The notes under the pieces were generated by a model. The model saw nothing but the letters and a program-made list of their open reading frames with translations. It did not search any database and had not been told where the DNA came from. A program made the position numbers and the translations under genes. From Microvirga sp. TS319 (lineage in GTDB: Bacteria; Pseudomonadota; Alphaproteobacteria; Rhizobiales; Beijerinckiaceae), in NCBI RefSeq assembly GCF_041276405.1, contig NZ_JBGGGT010000002.1:781001-845000 (forward strand): DNA of 64,000 nucleotides. Direction: 5' to 3'. Numbering within the stretch: the first letter of the stretch is position 1; every line of letters begins with the position of its first letter. Positions 17,258 to 26,418 of the stretch are shown here, one piece after another.

Positions 17258-18340
17258 ATGACCGATCTCAACCAACTCGAACGTGACCTGATTTCCCAGG
17301 TCGAAGCCGCCGGCGACGAAGCGGCTCTTGAAGCCGTGCGCGTGTCTGCGCTCGGCAAGAAGGGCTCCGTCTCCGAACTCCTGAAAACCCTCGGCTCCAT
17401 GACGCCGGAGGAGCGCAAGGAGCGCGGTCCGCTCATCAACGGCCTGCGCGACCGGGTCCAGGGCGCCATCGCCGGGAAGAAAGAGACGCTCGCCGAGGCG
17501 GCGCTCGAGGCGCGCCTTGCCGCCGAGCGCATCGACGTGACGCTTCCCGTACCGGAGGCGCCGGAGGCCCGCGGTCGCATCCACCCGATCAGCCAAGTGA
17601 TCGAGGAGCTCACAGCGATTTTCGCCGATATGGGCTTCTCCGTGGCCGAAGGCCCGGATATCGAGACGGACTACCTCAACTTCACGGCGCTGAACTTCCC
17701 CGAAGGCCACCCGGCGCGCGAGATGCACGACACCTTCTTCCTTGCCCCCGACGAGAAGGGTGAGCGCAAGGTGCTGCGCACGCATACCTCGCCGGTGCAG
17801 ATCCGCACGATGTCGGGCCAGCAGCCGCCGATCCGCGTGATCATCCCGGGCCGCACCTATCGCCACGACTCGGACCAGACCCACACGCCGATGTTCCATC
17901 AGGTGGAAGGCCTCGTCATCGATAAGCAGGCCAATATCGCGCATCTGAAGTGGATTCTCGAAGAGTTCTGCAAGGCGTTCTTCGAGGTCGACCAGGTGAA
18001 GATGCGCTTCCGCCCGTCGTTCTTCCCCTTCACGGAGCCTTCCGCCGAAGTCGACATCCAGTGCTCGCGGAAAGGCGGCGAGATCCGCTTCGGAGAAGGC
18101 GATGACTGGCTCGAGATTCTCGGCTGCGGCATGGTGCATCCGAACGTGCTCAGGAATTGCGGGCTCGATCCCGACGAGTACCAGGGCTTCGCCTGGGGCA
18201 TGGGCATCGACCGCATCGCGATGCTGAAATACGGCATGCCGGATCTGCGCCCATTCTTCGAGGCCGATGTGCGCTGGCTGAACCATTACGGTTTCCGCCC
18301 GCTCGACATCCCGTCCCTCGTCAGCGGCTTGACGAGCTAA
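17258..18340 (+). CDS. pheS: Phenylalanyl-tRNA synthetase alpha subunit
   Basis: Catalytic subunit of the alpha2-beta2 enzyme, 360 aa. The N-terminal coiled-coil region is followed by class II motifs: motif 2 region in [20 protein letters not shown] and motif 3 in [20 protein letters not shown] near the end. The ATG at 17258 gives the usual [11 protein letters not shown] beginning; an upstream TTG at 17228 is rejected. pheT is not adjacent: a small secreted-protein gene lies between them. Confidence 0.97.
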   Translation: MTDLNQLERDLISQVEAAGDEAALEAVRVSALGKKGSVSELLKTLGSMTPEERKERGPLINGLRDRVQGAIAGKKETLAEAALEARLAAERIDVTLPVPEAPEARGRIHPISQVIEELTAIFADMGFSVAEGPDIETDYLNFTALNFPEGHPAREMHDTFFLAPDEKGERKVLRTHTSPVQIRTMSGQQPPIRVIIPGRTYRHDSDQTHTPMFHQVEGLVIDKQANIAHLKWILEEFCKAFFEVDQVKMRFRPSFFPFTEPSAEVDIQCSRKGGEIRFGEGDDWLEILGCGMVHPNVLRNCGLDPDEYQGFAWGMGIDRIAMLKYGMPDLRPFFEADVRWLNHYGFRPLDIPSLVSGLTS

Positions 18341-18354
18341 GGGAGATAAGGGCC

Positions 18355-18756
18355 GTGCGGCACCTTCCGATCATTCTCGCGGGTTCATTTATGGCTCTTG
18401 CCGGTGCCGAGGCGCGCGAATCCATGCTCGATGTTTCGGTCATGGTCGGCGGCAGCGGCAACTTCGATGCATGCTCGCAGGTGGGGCAGATCGTTGGTCT
18501 CGATCCCAAAGGCGACGGTTTTCTCTCGGTCCGCAGTGGGCCGGGGGGCAAGCCGTACCGTGAGATCGATCGGCTCTACAACGGCAACCGGGTTTTCCTT
18601 TGTGGCCAGAAGGGCCCTTGGCTTGCCGTCGTTTACGGGCAATCTCCCGATGCTGCCTGCGATGTCAGTACGCCATGGCCCGTTCGCCGGCCCTATACAG
18701 GACCCTGCTATGCTGGCTGGATCCATTCCCGTTACGTCCGGGTCATTGCCGGATAG
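18355..18756 (+). CDS. Small secreted protein with SH3-like domain, between pheS and pheT
   Basis: Predicted exported protein of 133 aa from a GTG start at 18355, with a GGGAGATAAGG ribosome site just upstream. Residues 1-20 form a signal peptide ending ALAGAEA. The rest looks like a bacterial SH3 domain: GFLSVRSGPGG near 56-66, a central GNRVFLCGQKGPWLAVVYG, and GWIHSRYVRV at the end. Four cysteines (40, 83, 102, 118) could form two disulphides, fitting the periplasm. It lies in the pheS-pheT operon, 14 bases after pheS and 34 bases before pheT. Such domains often bind cell-wall or peptide ligands; the real ligand is unknown. Confidence 0.75.
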   Translation: MRHLPIILAGSFMALAGAEARESMLDVSVMVGGSGNFDACSQVGQIVGLDPKGDGFLSVRSGPGGKPYREIDRLYNGNRVFLCGQKGPWLAVVYGQSPDAACDVSTPWPVRRPYTGPCYAGWIHSRYVRVIAG

Positions 18757-18790
18757 CTGAACAAGCCTTCCAAGGCACACGAGATTAGCG

Positions 18791-21214
18791 ATGAAATTCA
18801 CCCTCTCCTGGCTCAAAGATCACCTCGACACCACGGCGTCTCTCGACGAGATCGTGGAGACGCTCACGCGCATCGGCCTCGAGGTCGAAGGCGTGGAGGA
18901 CAAGGCGAAGACGCTGGCGCCCTATACGATCGCCTACGTGATTTCCGCCGAGCAGCATCCCAACGCCGACCGCTTGCGCGTGTGCATGGTCGATACCGGC
19001 TCCGACAAGCCGATCCAGGTCGTTTGCGGCGCGCCGAACGCCCGCACGGGCATGAAGAGCGTGTTCGCGCCTCCCGGCACCTATATCCCGGGCAAGAACA
19101 TCACGCTCGGCGTGGGCACCATTCGCGGCGTGGAAAGCGCCGGCATGCTGTGCTCGGCGGCGGAGCTCGAAATCTCCGATGATCACGACGGCATCATCGA
19201 GCTGCCCGGCGATGCGCCGGTCGGAACGGCTTATGCGGCCTATGCGGGCCTCGACGATCCGGTCATCGAGATCAACCTTACGCCGAACCGTCCCGACTGC
19301 ACCTCGATCCACGGCATCGCCCGGGATCTCGCAGCCGCTGGTCTGGGCACGCTGAAGGGCGATGCCATTCTGCCGATTCAGGGACAGGGCGCGTGCCCGG
19401 TTTCGGTGACACTCGATTTCGCCGAAGGCGACGAGAAGCTCTGCCCGGCCTTTGCGCTCCGCCTCGTGCGCGGCGTGAAGAACGGCCCGTCACCGGAATG
19501 GATGCAGCGCCGTCTCATCTCCATCGGCCTGCGGCCGATCAATGCGCTCGTCGACATCACCAATTACGTCACCTTCGACCGGGGCCGGCCGCTCCACGTG
19601 TTCGACGCCAAGAAGGTGAAGGGCAACCTCACGGTTCGCCGCGCGAAGGACGGCGAGGAGGTGCTGGCGCTCGACGGCCGCACCTACAAGCTCGATTCCG
19701 GCACGGTAGTGATCGCGGACGAGAACGGTGTCGAATCCATTGCCGGCATCATGGGTGGCGAGCATTCGGGTTCGGACGAGGGCACCACGGACGTGCTGAT
19801 CGAGTCCGCACTCTGGGACCCGCTGAACATCGCCCAATCGGGCCGCAAACTCGGCATCATCACCGATGCCCGCTACCGGTTCGAGCGCGGCATCGATCCC
19901 GCCTTCACGCGGCCCGGGCTGGATCTCGCCACGCAAATGGTGATCGATCTTTGCGGCGGTGAGGCGAGCGAGGCCGTGACGGCCGGTCGGGTTCCCGACG
20001 AGACCTGCGTCATCGAATTCCCATGGTCGGAAGTGCCGCGCCTGTCGGGCCTCGATGTGAAGCCTGCCGAGTCGGAGGAGATCCTCAGGAAGCTGGGCTT
20101 CCAGGTTGAAGGTGCGGGCGAGCGCGTGACCGTGACGGCGCCCTCCTGGCGTCCCGATATCGACGGCAAGGCGGATCTCGTCGAGGAGGTCATCCGCATT
20201 GCCGGTGTCGACCGTATCGAGCCTCAGCCCCTGCCGCGCCTCGAGGCGGCCGTCGCGAAGCCCATCCTCACGCTCATCCAGAAGCGCACCCGCCTTGCCC
20301 GCCGGGCGCTTGCCGTACGGGGCCTAGTGGAGGCCGTCACCTGGTCCTTCATCGCGAAGGAGGAGGCCGGGCTCTTCGGCGGCGGCCAGCCGCAGCTTGC
20401 GCTCGCCAATCCCATCGCGTCGGATCTCTCCGACATGCGCCCGAGCCTGCTGCCCGGTCTCATGAAGGCCGCACAGCGCAATGCGGATCGCGGTTTCGGT
20501 GACGTGGCGCTCTTCGAGGTCGGCCAGACCTTCGCGTCGGATGCGCCGGAAGGCCAGTCCATCAAGGCGGCTGCCGTGCGGCGCGGCACGGCCCGTGCCG
20601 AGGGCGTCGGCCGTCATTGGGATGGCGGAGCCCAGAGCGTCGATGCCTTCGACGCGAAGGCGGACGTGATGGCCCTGCTGGGGGCTCTCGGCATTCCGGC
20701 CGGCGGCCTCCAGATCGTTCCCGGCGGTCCGGCCTGGTTCCATCCCGGTCGTTCGGGCACGCTCCAGTTTGGTCCGAAGAACGTCATCGGGGCGTTCGGC
20801 GAGGTCCATCCGAAGATTCTGAAGGCTCTCGATCTGAAGGGGCCGCTGGTCGCCTTCGAGCTCAATCTCAACGCGCTTCCGCCGCCCAAGGCGAAGCCCA
20901 CGAAGATGAAGCCGAAGCTGAACCTGCCCGACTTCCAGCCGCTCACCCGCGACTTCGCCTTCGTGGTCGGCCGTGACGTAGCGGCAGGCGACATCATGAA
21001 GGCAGCCCAGGGTGCCGAGCGTCAGCTGATCGTGGGCGTCGACGTGTTCGACGTGTACGAGGGCACCGGCATCGAGCCGGACAAGAAGTCGGTGGCTATC
21101 GCCGTCACCCTCCAGCCCCTGGAGAAGACGCTGACCGACGTGGAGATCGAAGCCGTCTCGGCCAAGATCGTCGCCGAGGTCTCCAAGAAGACCGGCGCGG
21201 TGCTGCGCTCGTAG
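18791..21214 (+). CDS. pheT: Phenylalanyl-tRNA synthetase beta subunit
   Basis: Large subunit of PheRS, 807 aa, usual bacterial length. The start [20 protein letters not shown] is standard; a tRNA-binding (EMAP-like) domain covers about residues 40-150, followed by the B3/B4 editing domain, the B5 domain (around [12 protein letters not shown] and after) and a C-terminal ferredoxin-fold anticodon-binding domain ([16 protein letters not shown] onward). It ends just before a GCGCATCG repeat shared with the convergent moeB-like gene. Confidence 0.97.
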   Translation: MKFTLSWLKDHLDTTASLDEIVETLTRIGLEVEGVEDKAKTLAPYTIAYVISAEQHPNADRLRVCMVDTGSDKPIQVVCGAPNARTGMKSVFAPPGTYIPGKNITLGVGTIRGVESAGMLCSAAELEISDDHDGIIELPGDAPVGTAYAAYAGLDDPVIEINLTPNRPDCTSIHGIARDLAAAGLGTLKGDAILPIQGQGACPVSVTLDFAEGDEKLCPAFALRLVRGVKNGPSPEWMQRRLISIGLRPINALVDITNYVTFDRGRPLHVFDAKKVKGNLTVRRAKDGEEVLALDGRTYKLDSGTVVIADENGVESIAGIMGGEHSGSDEGTTDVLIESALWDPLNIAQSGRKLGIITDARYRFERGIDPAFTRPGLDLATQMVIDLCGGEASEAVTAGRVPDETCVIEFPWSEVPRLSGLDVKPAESEEILRKLGFQVEGAGERVTVTAPSWRPDIDGKADLVEEVIRIAGVDRIEPQPLPRLEAAVAKPILTLIQKRTRLARRALAVRGLVEAVTWSFIAKEEAGLFGGGQPQLALANPIASDLSDMRPSLLPGLMKAAQRNADRGFGDVALFEVGQTFASDAPEGQSIKAAAVRRGTARAEGVGRHWDGGAQSVDAFDAKADVMALLGALGIPAGGLQIVPGGPAWFHPGRSGTLQFGPKNVIGAFGEVHPKILKALDLKGPLVAFELNLNALPPPKAKPTKMKPKLNLPDFQPLTRDFAFVVGRDVAAGDIMKAAQGAERQLIVGVDVFDVYEGTGIEPDKKSVAIAVTLQPLEKTLTDVEIEAVSAKIVAEVSKKTGAVLRS

Positions 21215-21246
21215 TCTTCGTCAATGTGTCGTTCCGGGCGCAGTCC

Positions 21247-21288
21247 AGCGCATCGTGCGGTCTTCGGGTCCGCTCAAACGATGCGCTA
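21247..21288. repeat. Palindromic GCGCATCG repeat at the pheT/moeB junction
   Basis: AGCGCATCGT (21247-21256) pairs with ACGATGCGCT (21278-21287), with an inner GCGG/CCGC stem. The last bases (21286-21288, minus strand TAG) are the stop codon of the moeB-like gene. Confidence 0.85.
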
Positions 21289-22074
21289 GGCCGCGCCCGT
21301 CGCTTTCCTGCCGTTGAGCGGGTTCGTCTCGTCCCATCCGTAGCGGATGGTGTCGAAGCGCATGGAGCGCGCGTCGACCATCAGGAGGCGCCCGACGAGG
21401 CTCTCCCCGAAGCCCACGATCTCGCGGACCACCTCCATGGCCATCAGGCTTCCCATCACGCCCGCCAGCGCCCCCAGCACGCCGGCCTCCGCGCAGGTCG
21501 GGATCGCGCCTGGCGGCGGTGGGGAGGGAAACAGGCAGCGATAAGTCGGATTCGGCGCGCCGTCAGGGCCGCTCTCATGCGCTTTGATGATCGTCAAAGA
21601 GCCGTCGAACTGCCCCAGCGCCGCCGTGACCAGGGGTTTTTTCTCGCTAAAACAGGCATCCGACACCGTATAGCGGGCTTCGAAATTGTCCGTTCCCTCC
21701 GCCACGATGTCGTAGCGGCGGATGAGCTCGCGGGCATTGCCGGGCGTCAGGCGCAGGTTATGGGTCTCGACCGTAACGTGAGGGTTCAGGCGCAGGACGG
21801 CCCTGGCCGCACTCTCCACCTTCGGGGCCCCGACATCGGGGGTTCCGTGGATCACCTGGCGCTGAAGGTTGGAGAGGGACACCGTGTCGTCGTCGACGAG
21901 CCCGATGGTGCCCACGCCCGCAGCCGCCAGATACTGGATCAGCGGCGCGCCCAGGCCCCCCGCGCCGACCACGAGCACGCGGGCGGCCTTGAGCTTGAGC
22001 TGCCCGGGTCCGCCGACGTCCCTCAGGACCAGGTGGCGGGCATATCGGTCGATTTCGTCGGATGTCAGGGGCAT
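21286..22074 (-). CDS. moeB: MoeB/ThiF/HesA-family adenylyltransferase
   Basis: E1-like enzyme of about 262 aa that adenylates the C-terminal glycine of a ubiquitin-like sulphur carrier (MoaD or ThiS). The nucleotide-binding VVGAGGLGAPLIQYLAAAGV follows the N-terminal helix, and LVDDDTVSLSNLQRQ and EGTDNFEARY are family landmarks. A cysteine is present in IPTCAEAGVLG. The zinc-binding CxxC pairs appear incomplete: only one cysteine at TYRCLFP and none near the C-terminus. The start is taken at 22074, with 22086 as an alternative, and neither has a good ribosome site. MoaD or ThiS genes are not nearby, so moeB rather than thiF is a best guess. Confidence 0.82.
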   Translation of the reverse strand: MPLTSDEIDRYARHLVLRDVGGPGQLKLKAARVLVVGAGGLGAPLIQYLAAAGVGTIGLVDDDTVSLSNLQRQVIHGTPDVGAPKVESAARAVLRLNPHVTVETHNLRLTPGNARELIRRYDIVAEGTDNFEARYTVSDACFSEKKPLVTAALGQFDGSLTIIKAHESGPDGAPNPTYRCLFPSPPPPGAIPTCAEAGVLGALAGVMGSLMAMEVVREIVGFGESLVGRLLMVDARSMRFDTIRYGWDETNPLNGRKATGAA

Positions 22075-22231
22075 GGAGGAGACCATAACGCGGGGACCGC
22101 GGCTATCAACCATTCCTTGCAGGAAAGTAACATCATGGCTTGACAGGGACCTTGGCGTCATGACCCTTCCCATGCCATCGTCACGGGGCAACCGGAGACG
22201 AAAATCCGGCGACAGACAGGGAACATTGCCG

Positions 22232-23236
22232 ATGACAGTCACCAAGTTCGGCCTCGCGCTCGCAGGCCTCGCCTTCACAGCTTCGGCCGCCTTCGCGCAG
22301 CAGGCGGATTTCAAGCCCGCCGTCGTCTACGACCTGGGCGGCAAGTTCGACAAATCCTTCAACGAGGGCGTTCACATGGGCGCCGAGAAGTTCAAGAAGG
22401 ATACGGGCACCGAGTACCGCGATTTCGAGCCGCAGAACGACGCCCAGCGCGAGCAGGCCCTGCGCCGCTTCGCCCGCGACGGATACTCCCCCATCGTCGC
22501 CGTCGGCTTCTCCCAGGAGACCGCGCTGAAGAAGGTCGCCGAGGAATTCCCGAACATCAAGTTCGCCATCATCGATGCCGTCGTCGAGAAGCCGAACGTG
22601 CAATCCATCATCTTCAAGGAGCACGAGGGCTCGTTCCTGGTCGGCCTGCTGGCCGCGAAAGCCTCCAAGACCGGCAAGGTCGGCTTCGTGGGCGGCATGG
22701 ATATCCCGCTCATCCGCAAGTTCGCCTGCGGCTACGTCCAGGGCGTCAAATACGCCAACAAGGACGCCGAGGTGTTCCAGAACATGACCGGCACCACGGG
22801 TGCCGCCTGGAACGATCCGGTGAAGGGCGGCGAGCTCGCCAAGGGCCAGATCAGCCGCGGCGCGGACGTGATCTACCACGCGGCCGGCGGCACCGGCATC
22901 GGCGTGCTGCGCGCTACAGCCGATGCGGGCAAGCTCGGCATCGGCGTCGATTCGAACCAGAACAGCCTGCACCCGGGCAAGGTGCTGACCTCCATGGTCA
23001 AGCGTGTGGACGTGGCCACCTACAACACCTTCGATCAGGCCAAGAAGGGCACCTTCAAGGGCGGCCTTCAGGTCCTCGGCCTGGCGGAAGACGGCGTGGC
23101 CTGGTCGCTCGACGACGACAACAAGTCGCTCATCACGGACGACATGAAGGCCGCGGCCGACAAGGCTGCCGCCGACATCAAGTCCGGCACCATCAAGGTC
23201 CACGACTACATGTCGGACTCCAAGTGCCCGATGTAG
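22232..23236 (+). CDS. BMP-family ABC transporter nucleoside-binding protein
   Basis: Periplasmic binding protein of the basic membrane protein/PnrA family, 334 aa. A Sec signal peptide ends at AFA near residue 22. Family landmarks are VVYDLGGKFDKSFNEG after the signal and later KVGFVGGMDIPLIRKFACGY and HAAGGTGIGV. AGGGA lies 9 bases before the ATG. It leads a ten-gene run whose enzymes all act on nucleosides and their products, so nucleosides are the likely ligand. A hairpin follows the gene, probably raising its level over the rest of the operon. Confidence 0.9.
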   Translation: MTVTKFGLALAGLAFTASAAFAQQADFKPAVVYDLGGKFDKSFNEGVHMGAEKFKKDTGTEYRDFEPQNDAQREQALRRFARDGYSPIVAVGFSQETALKKVAEEFPNIKFAIIDAVVEKPNVQSIIFKEHEGSFLVGLLAAKASKTGKVGFVGGMDIPLIRKFACGYVQGVKYANKDAEVFQNMTGTTGAAWNDPVKGGELAKGQISRGADVIYHAAGGTGIGVLRATADAGKLGIGVDSNQNSLHPGKVLTSMVKRVDVATYNTFDQAKKGTFKGGLQVLGLAEDGVAWSLDDDNKSLITDDMKAAADKAAADIKSGTIKVHDYMSDSKCPM

Positions 23237-23252
23237 GCTGACGCCTCGTTCC

Positions 23253-23294
23253 GGCCGCAGGCTTCTCCGAAGGGCCTGCGGCCGTATCCATTTT
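23253..23294 (+). terminator. Terminator/attenuator after the nucleoside-binding-protein gene
   Basis: GGCCGCAGGC (23253-23262) and GCCTGCGGCC (23274-23283) form a perfect 10-bp stem. A short T run (23291-23294) follows after seven bases. Partial termination here would mirror the terminator found at the same place in the polyamine-type operon. Confidence 0.6.
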
Positions 23295-23358
23295 AGGTTC
23301 ATGCGTTTTCCGATAAGATCCGCCTTCGTCTTCCTTGCCGGACAACCCCTAGAGGCCG

Positions 23359-24882
23359 ATGTCTCCCGCCATTGAACTGATCGCCGTCAACAAGAGCTTC
23401 GGCGCCGTCCATGCCAATCGGGACGTGTCCTTGAGCGTCGAGCGCGGCACGATCCACGGCATCGTGGGCGAGAACGGGGCGGGCAAGTCGACCCTCATGT
23501 CGATCCTCTACGGCTTCTACGAGGCGGATACGGGCGAGATCCGCGTGAACGGCACGCCCACCCGCATCCGCTCCTCCAATGATGCGATTGGGGCCGGCAT
23601 CGGCATGGTCCACCAGCACTTCATGCTGGTCGAGCCGCTCACCGTGGTCGAGAACGTGATGCTCGGCGCCGAAGGAGGCGCCATGCTGCGTGCGGGCGAG
23701 GCCAAGGTTCGCAAGGAGCTCGCGCGTCTTGCCAAGGATTACGGCCTCGACATCGACGCGGACGCGACCGTCGGCGAACTCTCCGTCGGTCTGCAGCAGC
23801 GCGTCGAAATCTTGAAGGCCCTCTATCGCGGTGCCGACATCCTCATCCTCGACGAACCGACTGCCGTGCTCACGCCGGCGGAGGCGGACGCCCTGTTCGC
23901 GCTGCTCCGCTCCCTGAAGCAGCAGGGCAAGACCGTCATTCTCATTACGCACAAGCTGCGCGAAATCATGGCGGTCACGGACCGTGTCTCCGTCATGCGG
24001 CGCGGCGAGATGGTGGCGACCGTCGAGACGGCAGGCACCTCTCCGCCCGAACTCGCGGAGCTGATGGTCGGCCGCCGCGTGCTGCTGCGCGTGGAGAAGA
24101 CGGAGAGGGCGCCCGGCGCCCCCGTCCTGGAGGTGCGAAACCTCTCGGTCGTCGACTCGCGCGGCGTGCTGCGGGTGGCCGATGCGTCCCTGACCGTCCG
24201 CGCGGGCGAGATCGTCGGCATCGCGGGCGTTGCCGGCAACGGACAGAGCGAGCTGTTGGAGACGATCGCCGGCATGCGCCGGCCCGTGCTCGGTGCCATT
24301 TCCGTCGAAGGGCGCGAGATCCGATCCTCGCAGCACGATCCCCACCGAATGCGCGAGCTCGGCCTGCTGCATGTCCCGGAGGATCGCCTGCGCATGGGTC
24401 TCGTTCCGACCTTCCCGGCTTTCGAGAGCGCGATCCTCGGCTTCAGTCATGAGCCGCAGCTCGGTTCGGGCCCGCTGCTCGACCATGACCGCCTCGTGGC
24501 GGATCTGACGAAGACAATGGAGCAGTACGATGTTCGCCCGCCCGCGCCGCGCCTGAAGACCTCGAACTTCTCCGGCGGCAACCAGCAGAAGATCGTGCTG
24601 GCCCGCGAAATCGAGCGCAACCCGAAGGTGCTCCTGGTCGGCCAGCCGACGCGCGGCGTGGATATCGGGGCCATCGAGTTCATCCACCGCCGCCTGATCG
24701 CGCTTCGCGATTCCGGCGTCGGCATTCTTCTCGTGTCGGTGGAACTCGACGAGATCATGCATCTTTCCGACCGCATCCTCACCATGTGCGGCGGCCGGAT
24801 TACGGGCGAGCGCAAGTGCTCGGAAACGAACGAGCAGGATCTCGGGCTTCTCATGGCCGGCGTAAGCGACGAGGCCGCCTAA
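23359..24882 (+). CDS. Nucleoside ABC transporter ATP-binding protein (two ATPase domains)
   Basis: Fused double ATPase of 507 aa, like the sugar and BMP-type importers. Domain 1 has Walker A GENGAGKST (about residues 36-44), signature LSVGLQQRVEIL and LILDEPTAVLTP. Domain 2 has a degenerate Walker A GVAGNGQSE and the signature FSGGNQQKIVLARE, and QPTRGVD in place of a full Walker B. This asymmetry is normal for the family. Its TAA stop shares a base with the ATG of the next gene (TAATG). Confidence 0.92.
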   Translation: MSPAIELIAVNKSFGAVHANRDVSLSVERGTIHGIVGENGAGKSTLMSILYGFYEADTGEIRVNGTPTRIRSSNDAIGAGIGMVHQHFMLVEPLTVVENVMLGAEGGAMLRAGEAKVRKELARLAKDYGLDIDADATVGELSVGLQQRVEILKALYRGADILILDEPTAVLTPAEADALFALLRSLKQQGKTVILITHKLREIMAVTDRVSVMRRGEMVATVETAGTSPPELAELMVGRRVLLRVEKTERAPGAPVLEVRNLSVVDSRGVLRVADASLTVRAGEIVGIAGVAGNGQSELLETIAGMRRPVLGAISVEGREIRSSQHDPHRMRELGLLHVPEDRLRMGLVPTFPAFESAILGFSHEPQLGSGPLLDHDRLVADLTKTMEQYDVRPPAPRLKTSNFSGGNQQKIVLAREIERNPKVLLVGQPTRGVDIGAIEFIHRRLIALRDSGVGILLVSVELDEIMHLSDRILTMCGGRITGERKCSETNEQDLGLLMAGVSDEAA

Positions 24883-25316
24883 TGCAGCCGCGACTGTCGC
24901 TCGTCACCCTCGGCGTCTCCGATCTCGAGAAGTCCCGCGCCTTCTACGAGGCCTGGGGCTGGAAGGCGTCGTCCGCCAGCCAGCCCAGCGTCGCATTCTT
25001 CCAGGCGAACGGTCTCGCGCTGGCTCTTTTCGGGCGGGCGGATCTCGCCAAGGATGCGGGCGTCGAGGACAGGCCGACCGGCTTTGCCGCCGTCACGCTC
25101 GCCTACAACGCGCGTTCGAAACAGGAGGCCGACGAGGTTTACGCCCGCGCCGTCGCGGCGGGCGCGAAGGCCGTGAAGCCGCTGCAGGACGTCTTCTGGG
25201 GCGGCTATTCGGGCTATTTCGCCGATCCCGACGAACACCTTTGGGAGGTGGCCTGGAATCCCTTCTTCCCTCTCGATGAACAGGGCCACCTGTTTCTGCC
25301 GGATCATCTGACGTGA
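24882..25316 (+). CDS. VOC-superfamily (glyoxalase-like) protein inside the transporter operon
   Basis: Small cytoplasmic protein of 144 aa, vicinal-oxygen-chelate fold. Typical phrases are LVTLGVSDLEKSRAFYEAWG at the N-terminus and YFADPDEHLWEVAWNPF near the C-terminus, where the Glu in LWEV is a usual metal ligand. Members range from glyoxalases to resistance proteins and epimerases, and this one has no obvious specific type. It overlaps the ATPase gene before it and the permease gene after it by 1 and 4 bases, so it is made together with the transporter. A function linked to a nucleoside or its breakdown product is inference. Confidence 0.88.
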   Translation: MQPRLSLVTLGVSDLEKSRAFYEAWGWKASSASQPSVAFFQANGLALALFGRADLAKDAGVEDRPTGFAAVTLAYNARSKQEADEVYARAVAAGAKAVKPLQDVFWGGYSGYFADPDEHLWEVAWNPFFPLDEQGHLFLPDHLT

Positions 25317-26416
25317 GCGCTCCCATCGACATGCCCAAATGGGCCGACACGGTCCTCGTGCCCGCGACCTCGGTCGTGGCGGCCTTTCTGATCGCCGGCC
25401 TCGTGGTGCTCAGCATCGGCGAGAATCCACTGACAGCCACGCGGTATCTTCTGCAGGGGAGCCTCGGGAGCGGCGAAGGCCTGGGCTTCACCTTGTTCTA
25501 TGCCACCGATTTCATCTTCGTGGGGCTTGCGGTGGCCGTCGCCTACCATGCGGGCCTGTTCAATATCGGCGGGGAGGGCCAAGCGACGCTGGCGGGGCTG
25601 GGCATTGCGCTCGCGCTCAACAACCTCACGTTCCTGCCGGGCTTCCTGCTCGTCCCCATCGGCATTCTCGCGGCCGCGGCGTTCGGCGCGACCTGGGCCG
25701 CGGTCCCGGGCTACCTGCAGGCCAAGCGCGGCAGCCACATCGTGATCACCACGATCATGTTCAACTGGCTCGCCAGCGTGCTGATCGTATACCTGCTCGT
25801 CAACGTGCTGCGCGAGCCGCAATCCATGAACCCGGAAACGCGCGCCTTTCCGGACGCCTCGTACATTCCGTTCATGCACGAGGCGTTCGCCTGGTTCGGC
25901 GTCACGATCCCGGCTTCGCAGCTCAATCTCACCCTCGTGCTGGCGCTGGTCTCGGCCTATCTCATCTGGCTTCTCATCTACCGCTCGCGCCTCGGCTATG
26001 CGATCCGCGTGGTGGGCTCCAGCCCGACGGCCGCGGTCTATGCGGGCATTTCGCCCGAGCGCATCATCATCATCGCAATGGTCCTGTCGGGCGCGCTCGC
26101 GGGAGGGCTCGCGGTCAACGAGCTCATGGGCTACCAGCACCGCCTGCTTCTGGAATTCACCTCCGGCTACGGTTTCGTCGGCATCGCGGTCGCTCTCATG
26201 GGGCGCGCGCATCCGGTCGGCATCGTCCTCGCCTCGCTCCTGTTCGGCATTCTCTACCAGGGCGGCGCGGAACTGGCTTTCGAGCAGCCCAACATCACCC
26301 GCGACATGGTGGTGGTGATCGGCGGCATCATCATTCTGTTCGCGGGGGCTCTCGACGGTCTCTTCCGGCGGCTCGTGGCGCATCTGCTGTCACGCCCCAA
26401 ACTGGCGGGACTGTGA
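25313..26416 (+). CDS. Nucleoside ABC transporter permease 1
   Basis: Membrane permease of 367 aa, BPD_transp_2 (LivHM/BMP) type, with about nine to ten hydrophobic segments. Family signs are FYATDFIFVGLAVAVAYHAG, NIGGEGQATLAGLG and YAIRVVGSSPTAAVYAGI. GTG start at 25313, overlapping the VOC gene by 4 bases (GTGA). Pairs with the next gene. Confidence 0.92.
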   Translation: MSAPIDMPKWADTVLVPATSVVAAFLIAGLVVLSIGENPLTATRYLLQGSLGSGEGLGFTLFYATDFIFVGLAVAVAYHAGLFNIGGEGQATLAGLGIALALNNLTFLPGFLLVPIGILAAAAFGATWAAVPGYLQAKRGSHIVITTIMFNWLASVLIVYLLVNVLREPQSMNPETRAFPDASYIPFMHEAFAWFGVTIPASQLNLTLVLALVSAYLIWLLIYRSRLGYAIRVVGSSPTAAVYAGISPERIIIIAMVLSGALAGGLAVNELMGYQHRLLLEFTSGYGFVGIAVALMGRAHPVGIVLASLLFGILYQGGAELAFEQPNITRDMVVVIGGIIILFAGALDGLFRRLVAHLLSRPKLAGL

Positions 26417-26418
26417 GC

